From: Mesostigma viride
Taxonomy: Eukaryota; Streptophyta; Mesostigmatophyceae; Mesostigmatales; Mesostigmataceae
DNA length: 64,000 bases
Assembly: GCA_009746045.1 (NCBI GenBank)
Contig: RPFO01000050.1
Location: 4,679,824-4,743,823 of the forward strand
Direction of reading: 5' to 3'
Below, piece by piece: positions 9,889 to 19,705 of this stretch; the stretch's first letter is position 1; each line of letters opens with the position of its first letter. The position numbers were made by a program, and so were the translations under genes. Below the pieces are notes generated by a model. That model searched no databases and was not told where the DNA came from. It was given only the letters and a program-made list of their open reading frames with translations.

Positions 9889-10792
9889 TGCAAACCCGGC
9901 TGCCCAAGATCTGAATGCGGCATCATTAGCTATCTTTGGCTCTCGGGGCTTTGCGGGCAGGGCATACCGCGTCACAGCCCGATGGCTTTGAAGGAGCGGG
10001 TCGGCTGGTCCATTACGTGATGGTAACGTGAAAAAGAATATGTGGAGCCGAATTTTATGGGGAAAACCGGTGGCTGGAGGAGCGCTGGGTGTGGCTCCCT
10101 GGATTTTATTTCTCGAGAGCTTACGTGGTGGTAGGGCGGCTCGGCGGCCTTGGGCCAGTGGTGGCCGGTTGGGGGAGGTGCCTTTCTTGACGGCTTTGGG
10201 GAGCTAAGGACTGTGGTGTTTTGGAACTGGGGGGAGGCAAAATGAGCGGCCTACGTAAAAAGACTTTTGGGCGCTGCCAGGCTGGAACCCTGAGAGCTTT
10301 GGGATGACATCTGTAATGGCATCCAAGAGGTGGCAATTTTAATGGGGGGAGCCTGGTGAGACCGGCTGGTTTTGACGGTTGTGAGGGCTAAGAGCAGGGG
10401 CGCTTGCTCAAGATAGCCTAAGTGACCGGCTAGCTGTCCTGAGAATGGAATGGAGATTACACCTTGCTATGTATGCCGCCGGCAGCCCTCTAGGGCGAGT
10501 ACCTGGGGATGCTTGCACCCCGGGTTACGCCCTGCAAACAGAGGGCTGTGACCGTAGCTGCAGCTTGTGGCATGTGACTTTTGGCGAGTCGCTGGGCCAT
10601 AGCACTGGATCGTGACAGTTATGGCATGAGGAGCGCGAGGAGGATGGTGTAGGGTGGAAGTTGGCAGACGTGCCAGCTATTTTCGCTGGACGAGGAGGGG
10701 GGAAAGGTGTGGGGGATTGATTGACCGTACCTTTGGTTGGACGCTGTTCTCTCCTATCCAAGGGGGATGAAGGCATTGTTTGAGACTTCGCT

Positions 10793-10897
10793 AGTGGGGC
10801 GCACTCCAGCAGACAAGCTGGGGCCCCACTGTTGGTGACAGGCTTCCCCGCGACCAGTAAGTGAGGGGCACTCTAGCAGTCATGCTAGGCCTTCACT
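10793..10897 (+). other. Two covarying two-stem hairpins, 3' region of family B
   Basis: Hairpin 1 (10793-10830): outer stem AGTGGGGC/GCCCCACT, internal loop GCACT opposite G, inner stem CCAGC/GCTGG, loop AGACAA. Hairpin 2 (10860-10897): outer stem AGTGAGG/CCTTCACT, inner stem CTAGCA/TGCTAG, loop GTCA. The shared core GCACTC(T/C)AGC and the changing but complementary stems match the hairpins of A (15159-15368) and C (27526-27563). Function unknown; probably an RNA signal for a step of the element cycle. Confidence 0.7.
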
Positions 10898-10944
10898 ATT
10901 GGTGACGGGTCCTCCACGGCCAGAATGGCCAGGCTGGGGGAAGC

Positions 10945-11108
10945 GGGAAGTGAGATGGCAGCATCAGCTGGCTGGGGGGCCTGCAGATGCTTTATTCACC
11001 AATTATGCGACTTTGGTCCAAGAGTCTCTTGTGCGTAAACGTATTTTGTAAAAAATAATGTCTGGAGCCCTCAGTGATGGAGTGAACGAGTTGAGACATG
11101 CATAGGGA
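10945..11108 (+). repeat. B-family B1 repeat
   Basis: Matches B2 (11838-12002) and ends CATAGGGA directly before A2. It contains ATGCTTTATTCACC, the reverse complement of an AATAAA-type signal. Confidence 0.85.
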
Positions 11109-11818
11109 TGGTTGATCTCCCTCGATCAGGATTCCCTGATTTGTCGGGGCGGAGGGAGCGAAGGAGGCGAGGGACGCCGCTGGGTGACAGCACATATAAA
11201 AAATAAATAGAGCATTTAATATTTTATAATAGGCCCTGGTCTTTTATAAGGGGCAGTAGTCACAATGTATAAGGGCCCTGGAATTTAATAAGGGGCGCCA
11301 GTGTGGTGGTACGAGATCTGCCCTCTAATAGGGTGAAAGTCCCTACAAGTAACTTGTAAACTAGTTCTAAGTACTTGGACGTAGTTCCAAGTACTTCACT
11401 TGGCCTACAGGGTAGTACAGTCTACTTCAATCTACTTCAAACTAGTTCATTCTAGTTCAAACCAGTGCTGACGTGCTTCGGCGTAGCACTGGACGCTCAG
11501 GGGGTGAACGGACCTACTGGGGTGTAGTAGACCAAGACTAAACGTAGTACAATGTCAAAAGAATTAGTAGGGATGGGTTCCTTGTAGTACAACTGGCCAA
11601 GGGTGCTTTTGGCGCCAAAACCAGGTGTACCGGACTTGCATCCGCCACAGTGGGCAAGTACGCTGCCACTTCGCATGGTGTACGAATATTGTATGGGTCA
11701 CGGAATTGTGTTTCGACCCGAATTAGAAGGACCTGGGCCGCCGCCGGCCCAAGTCTGAGAAAAAGTGCTGGCATATAACCAGCCGAGGTGTGCCTGTGCT
11801 GGTATTCGTTTTTATTAG
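11109..11818 (+). repeat. B-family A2 repeat (710 bp)
   Basis: Begins TGGTTGATCTCCCTCGATC, with an inverted GATC pair separated by 6 bp, and ends TTTTTATTAG. The same repeat occurs at 5572, 13827, 34270, 38113 (reverse), 40524 (reverse), 46519 (partial), 47333 (reverse) and 56360 (partial). Confidence 0.9.
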
Positions 11819-12002
11819 CCCACCCAACCCACCCTGAGGGAAGTGAGATGGCAGCATTAGCTGGCTGGGGGGGCCTGCAGATGCTTTATTCACCAATTAT
11901 GCGACTTTGGTCCAAGAGTCTCTTGTGCGTAAACGTATTTTGTAAAAAATAATGTCTGGAGCCCTCAGTGATGGAGTGAACGAGTTGAGACATGCATAGG
12001 GA
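11819..12002 (+). repeat. B-family C-rich spacer and B2 repeat
   Basis: Spacer CCCACCCAACCCACCC starts at 11819. B2 runs 11838-12002 and ends CATAGGGA. This is the right end of B copy 1. Confidence 0.85.
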
Positions 12003-12498
12003 GAGACGATACTTACGCGGTAAGGAGCTGTGGACCCCTTTTTGTCGAGAGTCTCCTTGCTGGTTCGTACTGACACAAGACTTCCTGTCTAAGTACTGGA
12101 TATGACTGTCCAATAACAGGGCCTGGAGTGAGAATGTTTGGTTATAAGAATAACTTCACATGTTGGGTGAGAGGTAACTGGCTATGGAGAAATGTTCTCA
12201 CTGTATACGCTTTTTTAGGGTAAAAAAGTAATAACATGAAGGGATTCAATTGATCCAAGTAGGTAGAAACCATGTGCCATGACATTTTTATAGGGGTTGT
12301 GCTTTTGGGATACATCTGGTTCTCCCACTAGTCTGGGCAAGATGTGCCCAAAACAGCGTTTTTTTTTTTTTTTTTTAGCACATAGCCGATGTATGGCTGG
12401 GGGTAGTACCCCCAACAAGTGGTGGTATGCATGCCCAAACATCATGTTTCTGGTCCCCAATCATCGTTCAGTGGTTGGCAGTTGCATTTCTGTAGTTA
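12003..12498. other. Unassigned flank with a 15-bp G/C hairpin and poly-T tract
   Basis: No recognisable gene. It holds a 16-17 bp T-run near 12361 and, around 12402-12420, the perfect palindrome GGGGGTAGTACCCCC followed by AACAAGTG. The same palindrome plus AACAAGTG recurs at about 61122 with weaker similarity downstream (CCCCAATCAT..), so this is part of a diverged dispersed repeat. Confidence 0.5.
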
Positions 12499-13111
12499 TT
12501 AAGAAGCTTCAGTTTTGATATAATTCCATGGGACCCTCCCCTTAATGGAGACGGCGAGACAAGTCTGAGCAGGAGCCCCTAACATGGGCTCATACTTCTT
12601 CAGCACAGCAGGGTATGTGACCACAGCCTTCCTCAGAGGATCACCACGCCATCCATCTGTGTGTCGCGCCATCAGATCCTGATAGGCCCAGTAAAGCTTG
12701 AGCCTACCCATAAGGTGATGAGACTCCACAGTCTGGAGTGGAATCAACTGATTCTGTAGGGAGTACTGATCTCTCTCGCAGCCCGAGCAGGAGGGAAAGG
12801 TGCGTAAGGCAGGGGGACAAGAGAAGATCTGGCACTCAAGGGCCAGCACTCAGCACTATTCCTCAGCACCAGAGTCACATCAAATTCTCTATTGGCTTCC
12901 ACAAGCCCCACCAGAAGGTTCCACAGCGTCATCGGCTTCTACATGCAACCAGAAACAGGAGCTGCAGAGTCCACCACCAGTTGCTGGAGAGCTCAGCATA
13001 CAAGTCTTCACCCACATTAGCCTCCATGTCCAGGCTCTCTAAGGGCCACTGTTTCAAAGCCCCGTGCTGATATGTAACCACACAGCTGGGTGAAGATGGT
13101 CCACATTGCAC
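12499..13111 (-). pseudogene. Unrecognised protein remnant on minus strand
   Basis: Three consecutive minus-strand ORFs (13111-12929, 12932-12744, 12849-12499) read like one protein broken by indels or introns. Segments such as GALKQWPLESLDMEANVGEDLY, MTLWNLLVGLVEANREFDV and RHTDGWRGDPLRKAVVTYP have balanced composition rather than chance-ORF composition. I do not recognise the family. It ends at the left edge of A copy 1 and may continue beyond it in the acidic minus-strand ORF at 16400-16047. Confidence 0.35.
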
Positions 13112-13112
13112 T

Positions 13113-13574
13113 TGGTTGATCTTACGATCTGGAGTCCCTGATTTGCGACTAAGGGGAGCGGAGTGCGAGTCGGTGCCGCTGCCTCATGGCTGATCTGCAA
13201 AAAATGCTCCTGGAAAGGGTGAAAGTCCCTGCAAATGACCTCTGGACTGCTTCCAAGTACTTGGATGTAGTTCAAAGTACTTCATTGGTACTACAGGGTA
13301 GTACAATCTACTTCAAACTAGTTCAAACTAGCTCAGGCTAGTAAAGATTCGTTCAGGTGTAGCACAACCTGACTAGGAGGTGGTTGAAGTAGACAGTGAC
13401 TAAACGTAGTACAATGTCGAAAGAATCAGCACAAATGGGTTCTTTGTAGTACAACTGTTCAGTGGCACCTGGGCGCCGCGCCAGTACTGTACCGGACTTG
13501 CATCCGTCACCGTGCGCATGCAATGCAGCCAATTTATTGAGGAAGACATGGCGGCGCATGCTTTATCAGTTTTC
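13113..13574 (+). repeat. Family A A1 repeat (copy 1)
   Basis: Begins TGGTTGATCTTACGATC and ends TTATCAGTTTTC. It carries the AAGTACTT/GTAGTAC/CTAGTTC array and GTACCGGACTTGCATCC near its 3' end, shared with family B. Confidence 0.85.
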
Positions 13575-15081
13575 TTGTGCATGAGGGCGTTGTTTGGGCT
13601 GCAACTGTACTATCCCAGCCAAGTGCAGGGGTGGCGCGAGGCCCGCCGGCTCCTCTACGGGTGGCAGCGACGCGTGCAAACGCATAGCCCCAATCCGGTG
13701 CCGTGGGAGCTGCTCTACCTGGTGGTGCAGATCCTCCGCTGGCAGGGGGCGCCCATGGCAGCAGCCGTGTGCATCATCACTTTCCAGCAATACCTGCGCA
13801 TCGGGGAGGCCTTCAAGCTCCGAGTGTGGTTGATCTCCCTCGATCTGGATTCCCTGATTTGTCGGGGCGGAGGGAGCGAAGGAGGCGGGGGACGCCGCTG
13901 GGTGACAGCACATATAAAAAATAAATAGAGCATTTATAATTATAATAGGCCCTGGTCTTTTATAAGGGGCAGTAGTCACAATTTATAAGGGCCCTGGAAT
14001 TTAATAAGGGGCGCCGGTGTGGTGGTACGAGATCTGCCCTTTAATAGGGTGAAAGTCCGTACAAGTAACTTGTAAACTGGTTCTAAGTACTTGGACGTAG
14101 TTCCAAGTACTTCACTTGGCCTACAGGGTAGTACAGTCTACTTCAAACTACTTCAAACTAGTTCATTCTAGTTCAAACCAGTGCTGACGTGCTTCGGCGT
14201 AGCACTGGACGCTCAGGAGGTGAACGGACCTACTGGGGTGTAGTAGGCCAAGACTAAACGTAGTACAATGTCAAAAGAATTAGTAGGGATGGGTTCCTTG
14301 TAGTACAACTGGCCAAGGGTGCTTTTGGCGCCAAAACCAGGTGTACCGGACTTGCATCCGCCACAGTGGGCAAGTACGCGGCCACTTCGCATGGTGTACG
14401 AATATTGTATGGGTCACGGAATTGTGTTTCGACCCGAATTAGAAGGACCTGGGCCGCCGCCGGCCCAAGTCTGAGAAAAAGTGCTGGCATATAACCAGCC
14501 GAGGTGTGCCTGTGCTGGTATTCGTTTTTATTAGTGGTGACGGCCAGCCATGGTGGCTGGCAATGATTTAAACGAATGCAAAAGGCCTCCCCGAGTCCGG
14601 GGGGGCTGGGAATGAATTTTATTTGGCACTGCGCGGCGACCGTCGCCTGGGGCAGCGGGGACTGGGCGCGCTTCTTCTGCGGGATCCCAAGACAGCCAAG
14701 GGGGGTGCACAGGCGGTGCTGGTGCAGGACCCCCTCTCGCTGTACGTGCTCGAGCGCCTGTGCGCTGGGCGGGAGCCCGAGGAGCCCTTGTTTGGGAGCC
14801 TCAACTACAGCCAGTTCTCTCGTCGGTGGCACGCGGCGTGGGATGTTCTGGGCCTGCGGGGGATGTTTCCGCCCTACTCCATGCGACATGGTGGGGCAAC
14901 GTACGACTACCTGCAGGGCGTTTCACTCCCAGACATCCAGAAGCGCGGGCGTTGGCGCCAGTTCAAGTCGGTGGACCACTACGTGGGCCTGCACTGTGCT
15001 CTAGCGGTGCAAGTGCCGCGGTGGGTGTGGTTACTGGCTGAGGAGTTCCCCCCCGCTCAGTGGAGTTCACACTGGCAGTAG
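13575..15081 (+). pseudogene. pol: Family A pol remnant: tyrosine recombinase domain, interrupted
   Basis: Coding 13575-13826 (LYYPSQVQGWREARRLLYGW to LRIGEAFKLRV, first catalytic arginine box) and 14624-15081 (ALRGDRRLGQ to stop, with YSMRHGGAT, KRGRW and the catalytic tyrosine in VDHYVG). A truncated family B element sits between them with a 7-bp loss of pol. In HxxR the histidine is tyrosine, as in C. The upstream RT, RNase H and 2A segments are deleted. Non-functional. Confidence 0.75.
13827..14623 (+). mobile_element. Truncated family B insertion (A repeat plus about 85 bp) in A copy 1
   Basis: Starts TGGTTGATCTCCC at 13827. The complete A repeat runs to 14534, then B internal sequence to about GAATTTTA (14621). 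B1, A2 and B2 are missing. Same form as 5572-6352 and in the same recombinase region of the host element. Confidence 0.75.
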
Positions 15082-15158
15082 CAAGTGTGTGGATGCGCCT
15101 GCCCCGGTCTAGGCCGGGGGGCGCAGTATAAAACGATGCAGCTCCGTTGGAGGAGTCG

Positions 15159-15368
15159 GCAGGGCGCACTCCAGTGGACACGCTGGGGCCCTGCTGGTTT
15201 TGGGCGTTGCGCCATCATCCTGATTTCCGGCTTGGCTCAACTTCGACCGTATCCTGCCTTGGACAGAGCCGGCGGGGCGCACTCTAGTGGATACACTAGG
15301 GCTCTGCGGGTACCTGCATTGACAGGTGCAGGGGAGGCGCACTCTAGCAGCCACGCTAGGGCTTCCCC
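15159..15368 (+). other. Three covarying two-stem hairpins, 3' region of family A
   Basis: HP1 15159-15194: outer GCAGGGC/GCCCTGC, inner CCAGTG/CGCTGG (one G-U), loop GACA. HP2 15272-15307: outer GCGGGGC/GCTCTGC (two G-U), inner CTAGTG/CACTAG, loop GATA. HP3 15331-15368: outer GGGGAGGC/GCTTCCCC, inner CTAGC/GCTAG, loop AGCCAC. All share GCACTC on the 5' side of the internal loop. A copy 3 has HP1 with CCAGCG/CGCTGG. Stems change while pairing is kept, which indicates selection on structure. Confidence 0.75.
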
Positions 15369-15418
15369 CTCTACAACCACTCCAGATGCGGCCGAGGACG
15401 GCCAGGTTGGAGATGCGG

Positions 15419-15570
15419 GTGTTATATGGTGGCAGCCGCCTGAGACTTGCGCACAATTTGCCAGTCTCTCGGTCTACCAAGGCCTGCAAGCGGCTTAAGC
15501 ATATAATTCTGCAATAAACAAGTTCTGGTGCCTTCTCAAACAAAGTGAACCTGAAAGCATGCACAGAGGA
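15419..15570 (+). repeat. Family A B1 repeat (copy 1)
   Basis: Starts GTGTTATATGGTGG and ends GCACAGAGGA before A2. It contains GCAATAAACAAGTTCTGG; AATAAACAAGTTCTGG is shared with the family C B repeat and is a likely polyadenylation signal. Confidence 0.8.
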
Positions 15571-16046
15571 TGGTTGATCTTACGATCTGGATTCCCTGAT
15601 TTGCGACTAAGGGGAGCGGAGTGCGAGTCGGTGCCGCTGCCTCATGGCTGATCTGCGAGAAATGCTCATGGAAAGGGTGAAAGTCCCTGCAAATGACCTC
15701 TGGACTGTTTCCAAGTACTTGGATGTAGTTCAAAGTACTTCATTGGTACTACAGGGTAGTACAATCTACTTCAAACTAGTTCAAACTAGCTCAGGCTAGT
15801 AAAGATTCGTTCAGGTGTAGCACAACCTGCCTAGGAGGTGGTATGACCACCTGGGTTGAAGTAGACAGTGACTAAACGTAGTACAATGTCGAAAGAATCA
15901 GTACAAATGGGTTCTTTGTAGTACAACTGTTCAGTGGCACCTGGGCGCCGCGCCAGTACTGTACCGGACTTGCATCCGTCACCGTGCGCATGCAATGCAG
16001 CCAATTTATTGAGGAAGACATGGCGGCGCATGCTTTATCAGTTTTC
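15571..16046 (+). repeat. Family A A2 repeat (copy 1)
   Basis: Direct repeat of 13113-13574, followed by CCCACCTACC, a decayed or altered form of the usual CCCCACCCACCCACCC spacer. Confidence 0.85.
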
Positions 16047-16400
16047 CCCACCTACCTCCACCTCACTGTCCGTCTCATCCTCCTCCTCATCCTCCTCCTC
16101 ATTCCCATCGTCATTTTGGTCCCCATCCCCCTCTCCATCCTCCTCTCCCAACTCATCCTCATCACTCTCACTAACCAGGCCAGGGCACTCAGTGCCATCC
16201 TCACTCTCACTGCCAGTTTCTTCCTCAATCGGAATCTTCCTAGAGGGACCACCAGGGTCAGGCACCTCAGACAGGGAACATGGCACGTAAGAATCCAGAG
16301 AGTGAGGAGAGCCACTAGACGGCTTCTGGGCAGGGACCTGGCCAGACACAGGGTGAACCGGCACATCCTGGGGAAGAGAGGTCTCTGGTGCCGGCTGCAC
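16038..16400 (-). CDS. Acidic low-complexity ORF, unrecognised
   Basis: 120 codons, Glu/Asp/Ser-rich C-terminal half (SESDEDELGEEDGEGDGD type), beginning MQPAPETSLPQD. It occupies the place where spacer and B2 of A copy 1 should be and runs into the repeat at 16046. It may be the N-terminus of the same minus-strand protein remnant seen at 13111-12499, with A copy 1 inserted between them; that link is inference. Acidic repeats can also arise by chance in a TCC-rich tract. Confidence 0.3.
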   Translation of the reverse strand: MQPAPETSLPQDVPVHPVSGQVPAQKPSSGSPHSLDSYVPCSLSEVPDPGGPSRKIPIEEETGSESEDGTECPGLVSESDEDELGEEDGEGDGDQNDDGNEEEDEEEDETDSEVEVGGEN

Positions 16401-16427
16401 AAGCTGAGTAGGGGTAGCCCCAGTCCT

Positions 16428-16492
16428 CAGTGCATGCTTTCAGATTCACTTTGTTTGAGAAGGCACCAGAACTTGTTTATTGCAAAATTATA
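16428..16492 (-). repeat. Family A B-repeat fragment, inverted
   Basis: Reverse complement of the outer 65 bp of the B repeat (from GCATGC..TTTCAG to AAAATTATA), directly abutting A1 of A copy 2 in the opposite orientation. Such head-to-head B/A joints are not part of the normal element and mark a rearrangement. Confidence 0.7.
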
Positions 16493-16969
16493 TGGTTGAT
16501 CTCACGATTTGGATTCCCTGATTTGCGACTAAGGGGAGCGGAGTGCGAGTCGGTGCCGCTGCCTCATGGCTGATCTGCGAGAAATGCTCCTAGAAAGGGT
16601 GAAAGTCCCTGCAAATGACCGCTAGACTGCTTCCAAGTACTTGGATGTAGTTCAAAGTACTTCATTGGTACTACAGGGTAGTACAATCTACTTCAAACTA
16701 GTTCAAACTAGCTCAGGCTAGTAAAGATTCGTTCAGGTGTAGCACAACCTGCCTAGGAGGTGGTATGACCACCTGGGTTGACGTAGACAGTGACTAAACG
16801 TAGTACAATGTCAAAAAGAATCAGTACAAGTGGGTTCTTTGTAGTACAACTGTTCAGTGGCACCTGGGCGCCGCGCCAGTACTGTACCGGACTTGCAACT
16901 GTCACCGTGCGCATGCAATGCAGCCAATTTATTGAGGAAGACATGGCGGCGCATGCTTTATCAGTTTTC
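16493..16969 (+). repeat. Family A A1 repeat (copy 2)
   Basis: Begins TGGTTGATCTCACGATT (two changes from the other copies, which break the second GATC) and ends TCAGTTTTC. Followed by the gag leader. Confidence 0.85.
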
Positions 16970-17299
16970 GTTGCCGTTTCTTGGTCAAAATCACTCGTTT
17001 TTTTTGCGCTCACTAAAGCTCGATAATTTCCACGTCATATTAAGTGATTTCGCAGCAAAACATGGGGTCGAATGAGCCCATTCCGAGAGGTTTCGCGCAA
17101 ACTGCACGAAATCTTTATTTTGCAGCAAATAAGGATAGCACTTCGTTGGCCACTTTGATAGTGGGTTCCCTCGGTCCTGCCTACAAGGCAAGACTTGCAG
17201 CTTCTTCAAAAAGTCCCTTAGACTCATTAGGACGGTATTTGGTGAGTGTGGGATATGAAATAGAAGCTAGCAGTGAGCCAGCACAACACTAGGAACTCA

Positions 17300-17650
17300 G
17301 ATCTGAGATTTTTCTCAGTTTTTCTCAGTTTTCTCAGTTTTCTCAGGAAGGCTGCCTGAGATTTCCTGAGATTTCCTGAGATGTCCTGAGATTTCCTGAG
17401 ATTTCCTGAGATCAACTGAGAAAAATCTCAGTTTTCTCAGGAAAACTGAGAAAATCACCTGAGAAAACTGAGAAAACTGAGAAAAAACTGAGATCAGCCT
17501 GAGAAAGTCGCCTGGCCTGAGATTTTTTTTTCTCAGGAACGAAATTTCTCAGGCGCCCGTTTTTTTCTCAGGTTGCTGCCTGAGAAAATCTGAGACTGAG
17601 AAAATCTGGGAAACTTAAGGCCTGAGAAAAACTGAGAAACCTCATGCACA
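17300..17650 (+). repeat. Left subterminal repeat array of CACTA element
   Basis: More than twenty copies of TCTCAG, CCTGAGA and CTGAGAAAA in both orientations, mirrored at the right end (30645-30985). Putative transposase-binding sites. Confidence 0.8.
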
Positions 17651-18192
17651 CAGAGAAATCGCATTCATACCACGCAACCAGAAATCGCTTTGATTACAAA
17701 TTATAATAATTTCTTGTGCAGTTGGAGTACAGCTCTTCAAGTTTGCTAAGAACATCAATTTCAGTCACTAGACGAATTGCTACAATCTGCTTCAGCGTAG
17801 CTCACTTTTCCATACGCCCTTGCACTTCTCCTCGTTGGTGCAAGGTCGCCCCGGCTAGGTTCAGCCACATTCTTGTGCTGCCTACCCCCTCTCCCCCTCT
17901 GCCCACGATTCCCCCGCGTAGGTTCAGCCGCATACTCGCGGCCATCGCCACCACGGGCAGAATCAGCAGCATTTTCTGCTGCAGGCTGCCTCCTTCCTCT
18001 CCCCCTCCGTCCACGCTTCCCCGTGCAGGTTCAGACGCATTGTAGCTGCATGGGTCATCACTGTCGCTGCTAGGTGGAGCCACATCCTCTTGGCTACCAT
18101 TATCACTGCCGCTGCAGATGGAGGAATCAGTTTCTGCTGCAGGCTGCTTACCCCTCCTCTTCCTTGGTGCAGGCATGCCATCCTCGCTGCCA
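17651..18192 (-). other. GC-rich internal CACTA segment with imperfect repeats and a 124-codon ORF
   Basis: Minus-strand ORF 18176-17802 (MPAPRKRRGKQPAAETDSS..., basic then Ser/Asp-rich) overlaps imperfect repeats of a unit containing GGTTCAG-CGCAT and TTTCTGCTGCAGGCTGC. No known domain. It may be a transposase N-terminus or host fragment captured by the element. Confidence 0.3.
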
Positions 18193-18258
18193 CACTAGGA
18201 ACGGAGTGTTGACAAACTTTGACAATTGTTTGTCAAGAATTGTCAAATAGTTCTAGTG
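18193..18258 (+). repeat. 66-bp palindromic mini-element with CACTA-type ends
   Basis: Starts CACTAGGAAC and ends GTTCTAGTG, almost exact inverted repeats resembling the ends of the surrounding 13.7 kb element. The interior is TTGACAAA..TTTGTCAA inverted words. The whole unit can fold into one hairpin. It could be a miniature CACTA derivative or two ends joined after internal deletion. Confidence 0.55.
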
Positions 18259-18639
18259 TGACCCGCTGGCTTCGCACAGCCAAAAAAAAAAAAAAATTTA
18301 ATCAATTTTTGGCGGTAGAGAGACCATGGAGGGACTGCCCGCTGCCCACTGTAGACGCATACTGTAGTTCGTAGAAGCGTACTCCTTCGCTGCACTCCGG
18401 AGAGGAATCGTGACGGACTGACGGTCTCCTTCGCTGCCCTCCAGAGAGGAGGCCGCTAAAGCGGCCGCTCGCTTCGCTCGCTGGGAGCTTTGCGCGGATT
18501 GGTTGGCAGTTCTTCCGTGCGCTGGGAGCTTCGCGCGGATTGGTGGTCAGTCAGTCCGCCCCTTCTGGATTGGCCGCGTACTCGGTGATGCCCTGAATAG
18601 TGTCGGATTACCTTACATTGCCAAATTAGTAATATAGAT
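18259..18639. other. Internal CACTA segment with short direct repeats
   Basis: Contains a 14-15 bp A-run near 18282, and two copies of a GCTGGGAGCTT(T/C)GCGCGGATTGGT unit (about 18480 and 18520), plus repeated CTCCTTCGCTGC. No coding sequence recognised. Confidence 0.5.
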
Positions 18640-18965
18640 TCTTGACATATCAACTGCCATGACCTTGACAAACCTTGACAGAACTTGACAAAAGCTTGAC
18701 ATGACAACATCAAAGGCTTGACAAACCTTGACAGAATGTTGAAAGGTTGACAAAACCTTGACAATCTTTGAAATATCAACATATCAACACGGAAAAAAAT
18801 GTCAATACACTGACAAACCAAGGTGATGTGTCAAGAAATGTCAAGACGTTAACAAACAAAGGCAAAAAAATTGTTAACATGACAAAATGTCCACAAATGT
18901 TAACATGACAAACGTCAACATGACAACCAAAGGCGTAGCAAACTGACAAATCAACACCACGCACA
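18640..18965 (+). repeat. TTGACA/TGTCAA word array
   Basis: More than twenty TTGACA, TGACAA and TCAACA words, resembling a subterminal transposase-binding array. The same TTGACAA word fills the mini-palindrome at 18193-18258, so both may derive from one further CACTA-type family whose other end I cannot place. Confidence 0.5.
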
Positions 18966-19606
18966 GGTAAACTTATTTCATTAAAATCAACAAGTTCAAA
19001 AGACCACCTAAACCGAGTCATCATCATCATCATCATCAAAATCAACATGGCTGCTACCTTGCTGCCTGAATTGCGGTTTTCTGCATTACATTAGCATGAC
19101 AAACTGTACTGACAAAACACATGAAGGAGAAGTGCACTCAATCACAGTCCGAGGGTGGCGGGCAAGATGCACAGCCACAAGCATCTTACAAATGCAGTAT
19201 AACATCCGCGTAGGGCTGTCCCAGCGATCATTGCTGAAATTAATGGACGACTTTCTAGAAATTTACCGCAGGAGACTGTCCAGTGCTACAGCGATGTGAC
19301 GAGGTCTCAGAGCCTACAAAATCTGTGTCCGCAGGTGCCCTCCCCGCCATGCTGGGCTGGCCGATGTGTGCGCCATGGTTGTGTTAGGTAGATTGCCTGC
19401 ATGCAAGGGAAACATGCGTTATCCAGCAAAGCAGCAAAGGGAACACACAACGATCTTAAGTGAGATGAATACCCGACGCCTTGACGCGCCAACAACGTTG
19501 CATTACCTAAATCAGTTGTGTGTAATGAGACGGCGTGAGAGCACAGCAGTCGCGTGGCTGTTTGTGAGTGATGGCTTGATTTTTGGACCGAGAAAGTGAG
19601 ATAGTG

Positions 19607-19705
<99 letters not shown>

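Larger units (their letters stand above)
7915..12002 (+). mobile_element. Family B non-autonomous PAT-like element, copy 1 (complete)
   Basis: A1 7915-9407 (split by a LINE fragment), internal 9408-10944, B1 10945-11108, A2 11109-11818, spacer 11819-11837, B2 11838-12002. There are no plausible ORFs inside. It shares with A, C and D the split-repeat layout, the terminal TGGTTGATC motif, the C-rich spacer and (with A and C) the 3' hairpins, so it is probably mobilised by enzymes of a related autonomous element. Length without the LINE is about 3.3 kb. No target duplication is seen. Confidence 0.85.
13113..16046 (+). mobile_element. Family A PAT-like element, copy 1 (internally deleted)
   Basis: A1 13113-13574, then directly the recombinase portion of pol (13575-13826 and 14624-15081) split by a truncated B insertion, 3' hairpins 15159-15368, B1 15419-15570, A2 15571-16046. 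All of gag and most of pol are deleted between A1 and the pol codons for MRALFGLQLYY. The expected spacer and B2 are replaced by unrelated sequence after a CCCACCTACC start. A TATAAAA stretch sits at 15127. Confidence 0.8.

Noticed and set aside
13230-13262. GGGTGAAAGTCC in A and B repeats as part of a self-cleaving ribozyme or group II intron
   Set aside because: The word resembles part of some group II introns, but no domain V, no GUGYG start and no hammerhead core (CUGAUGA..GAAA with proper stems) is found.
17285-17289. A 3-bp CACTA target duplication
   Set aside because: Flanks are CAA on the left and AAG on the right; only the AA dinucleotide is duplicated when compared with the empty site in A copy 3.
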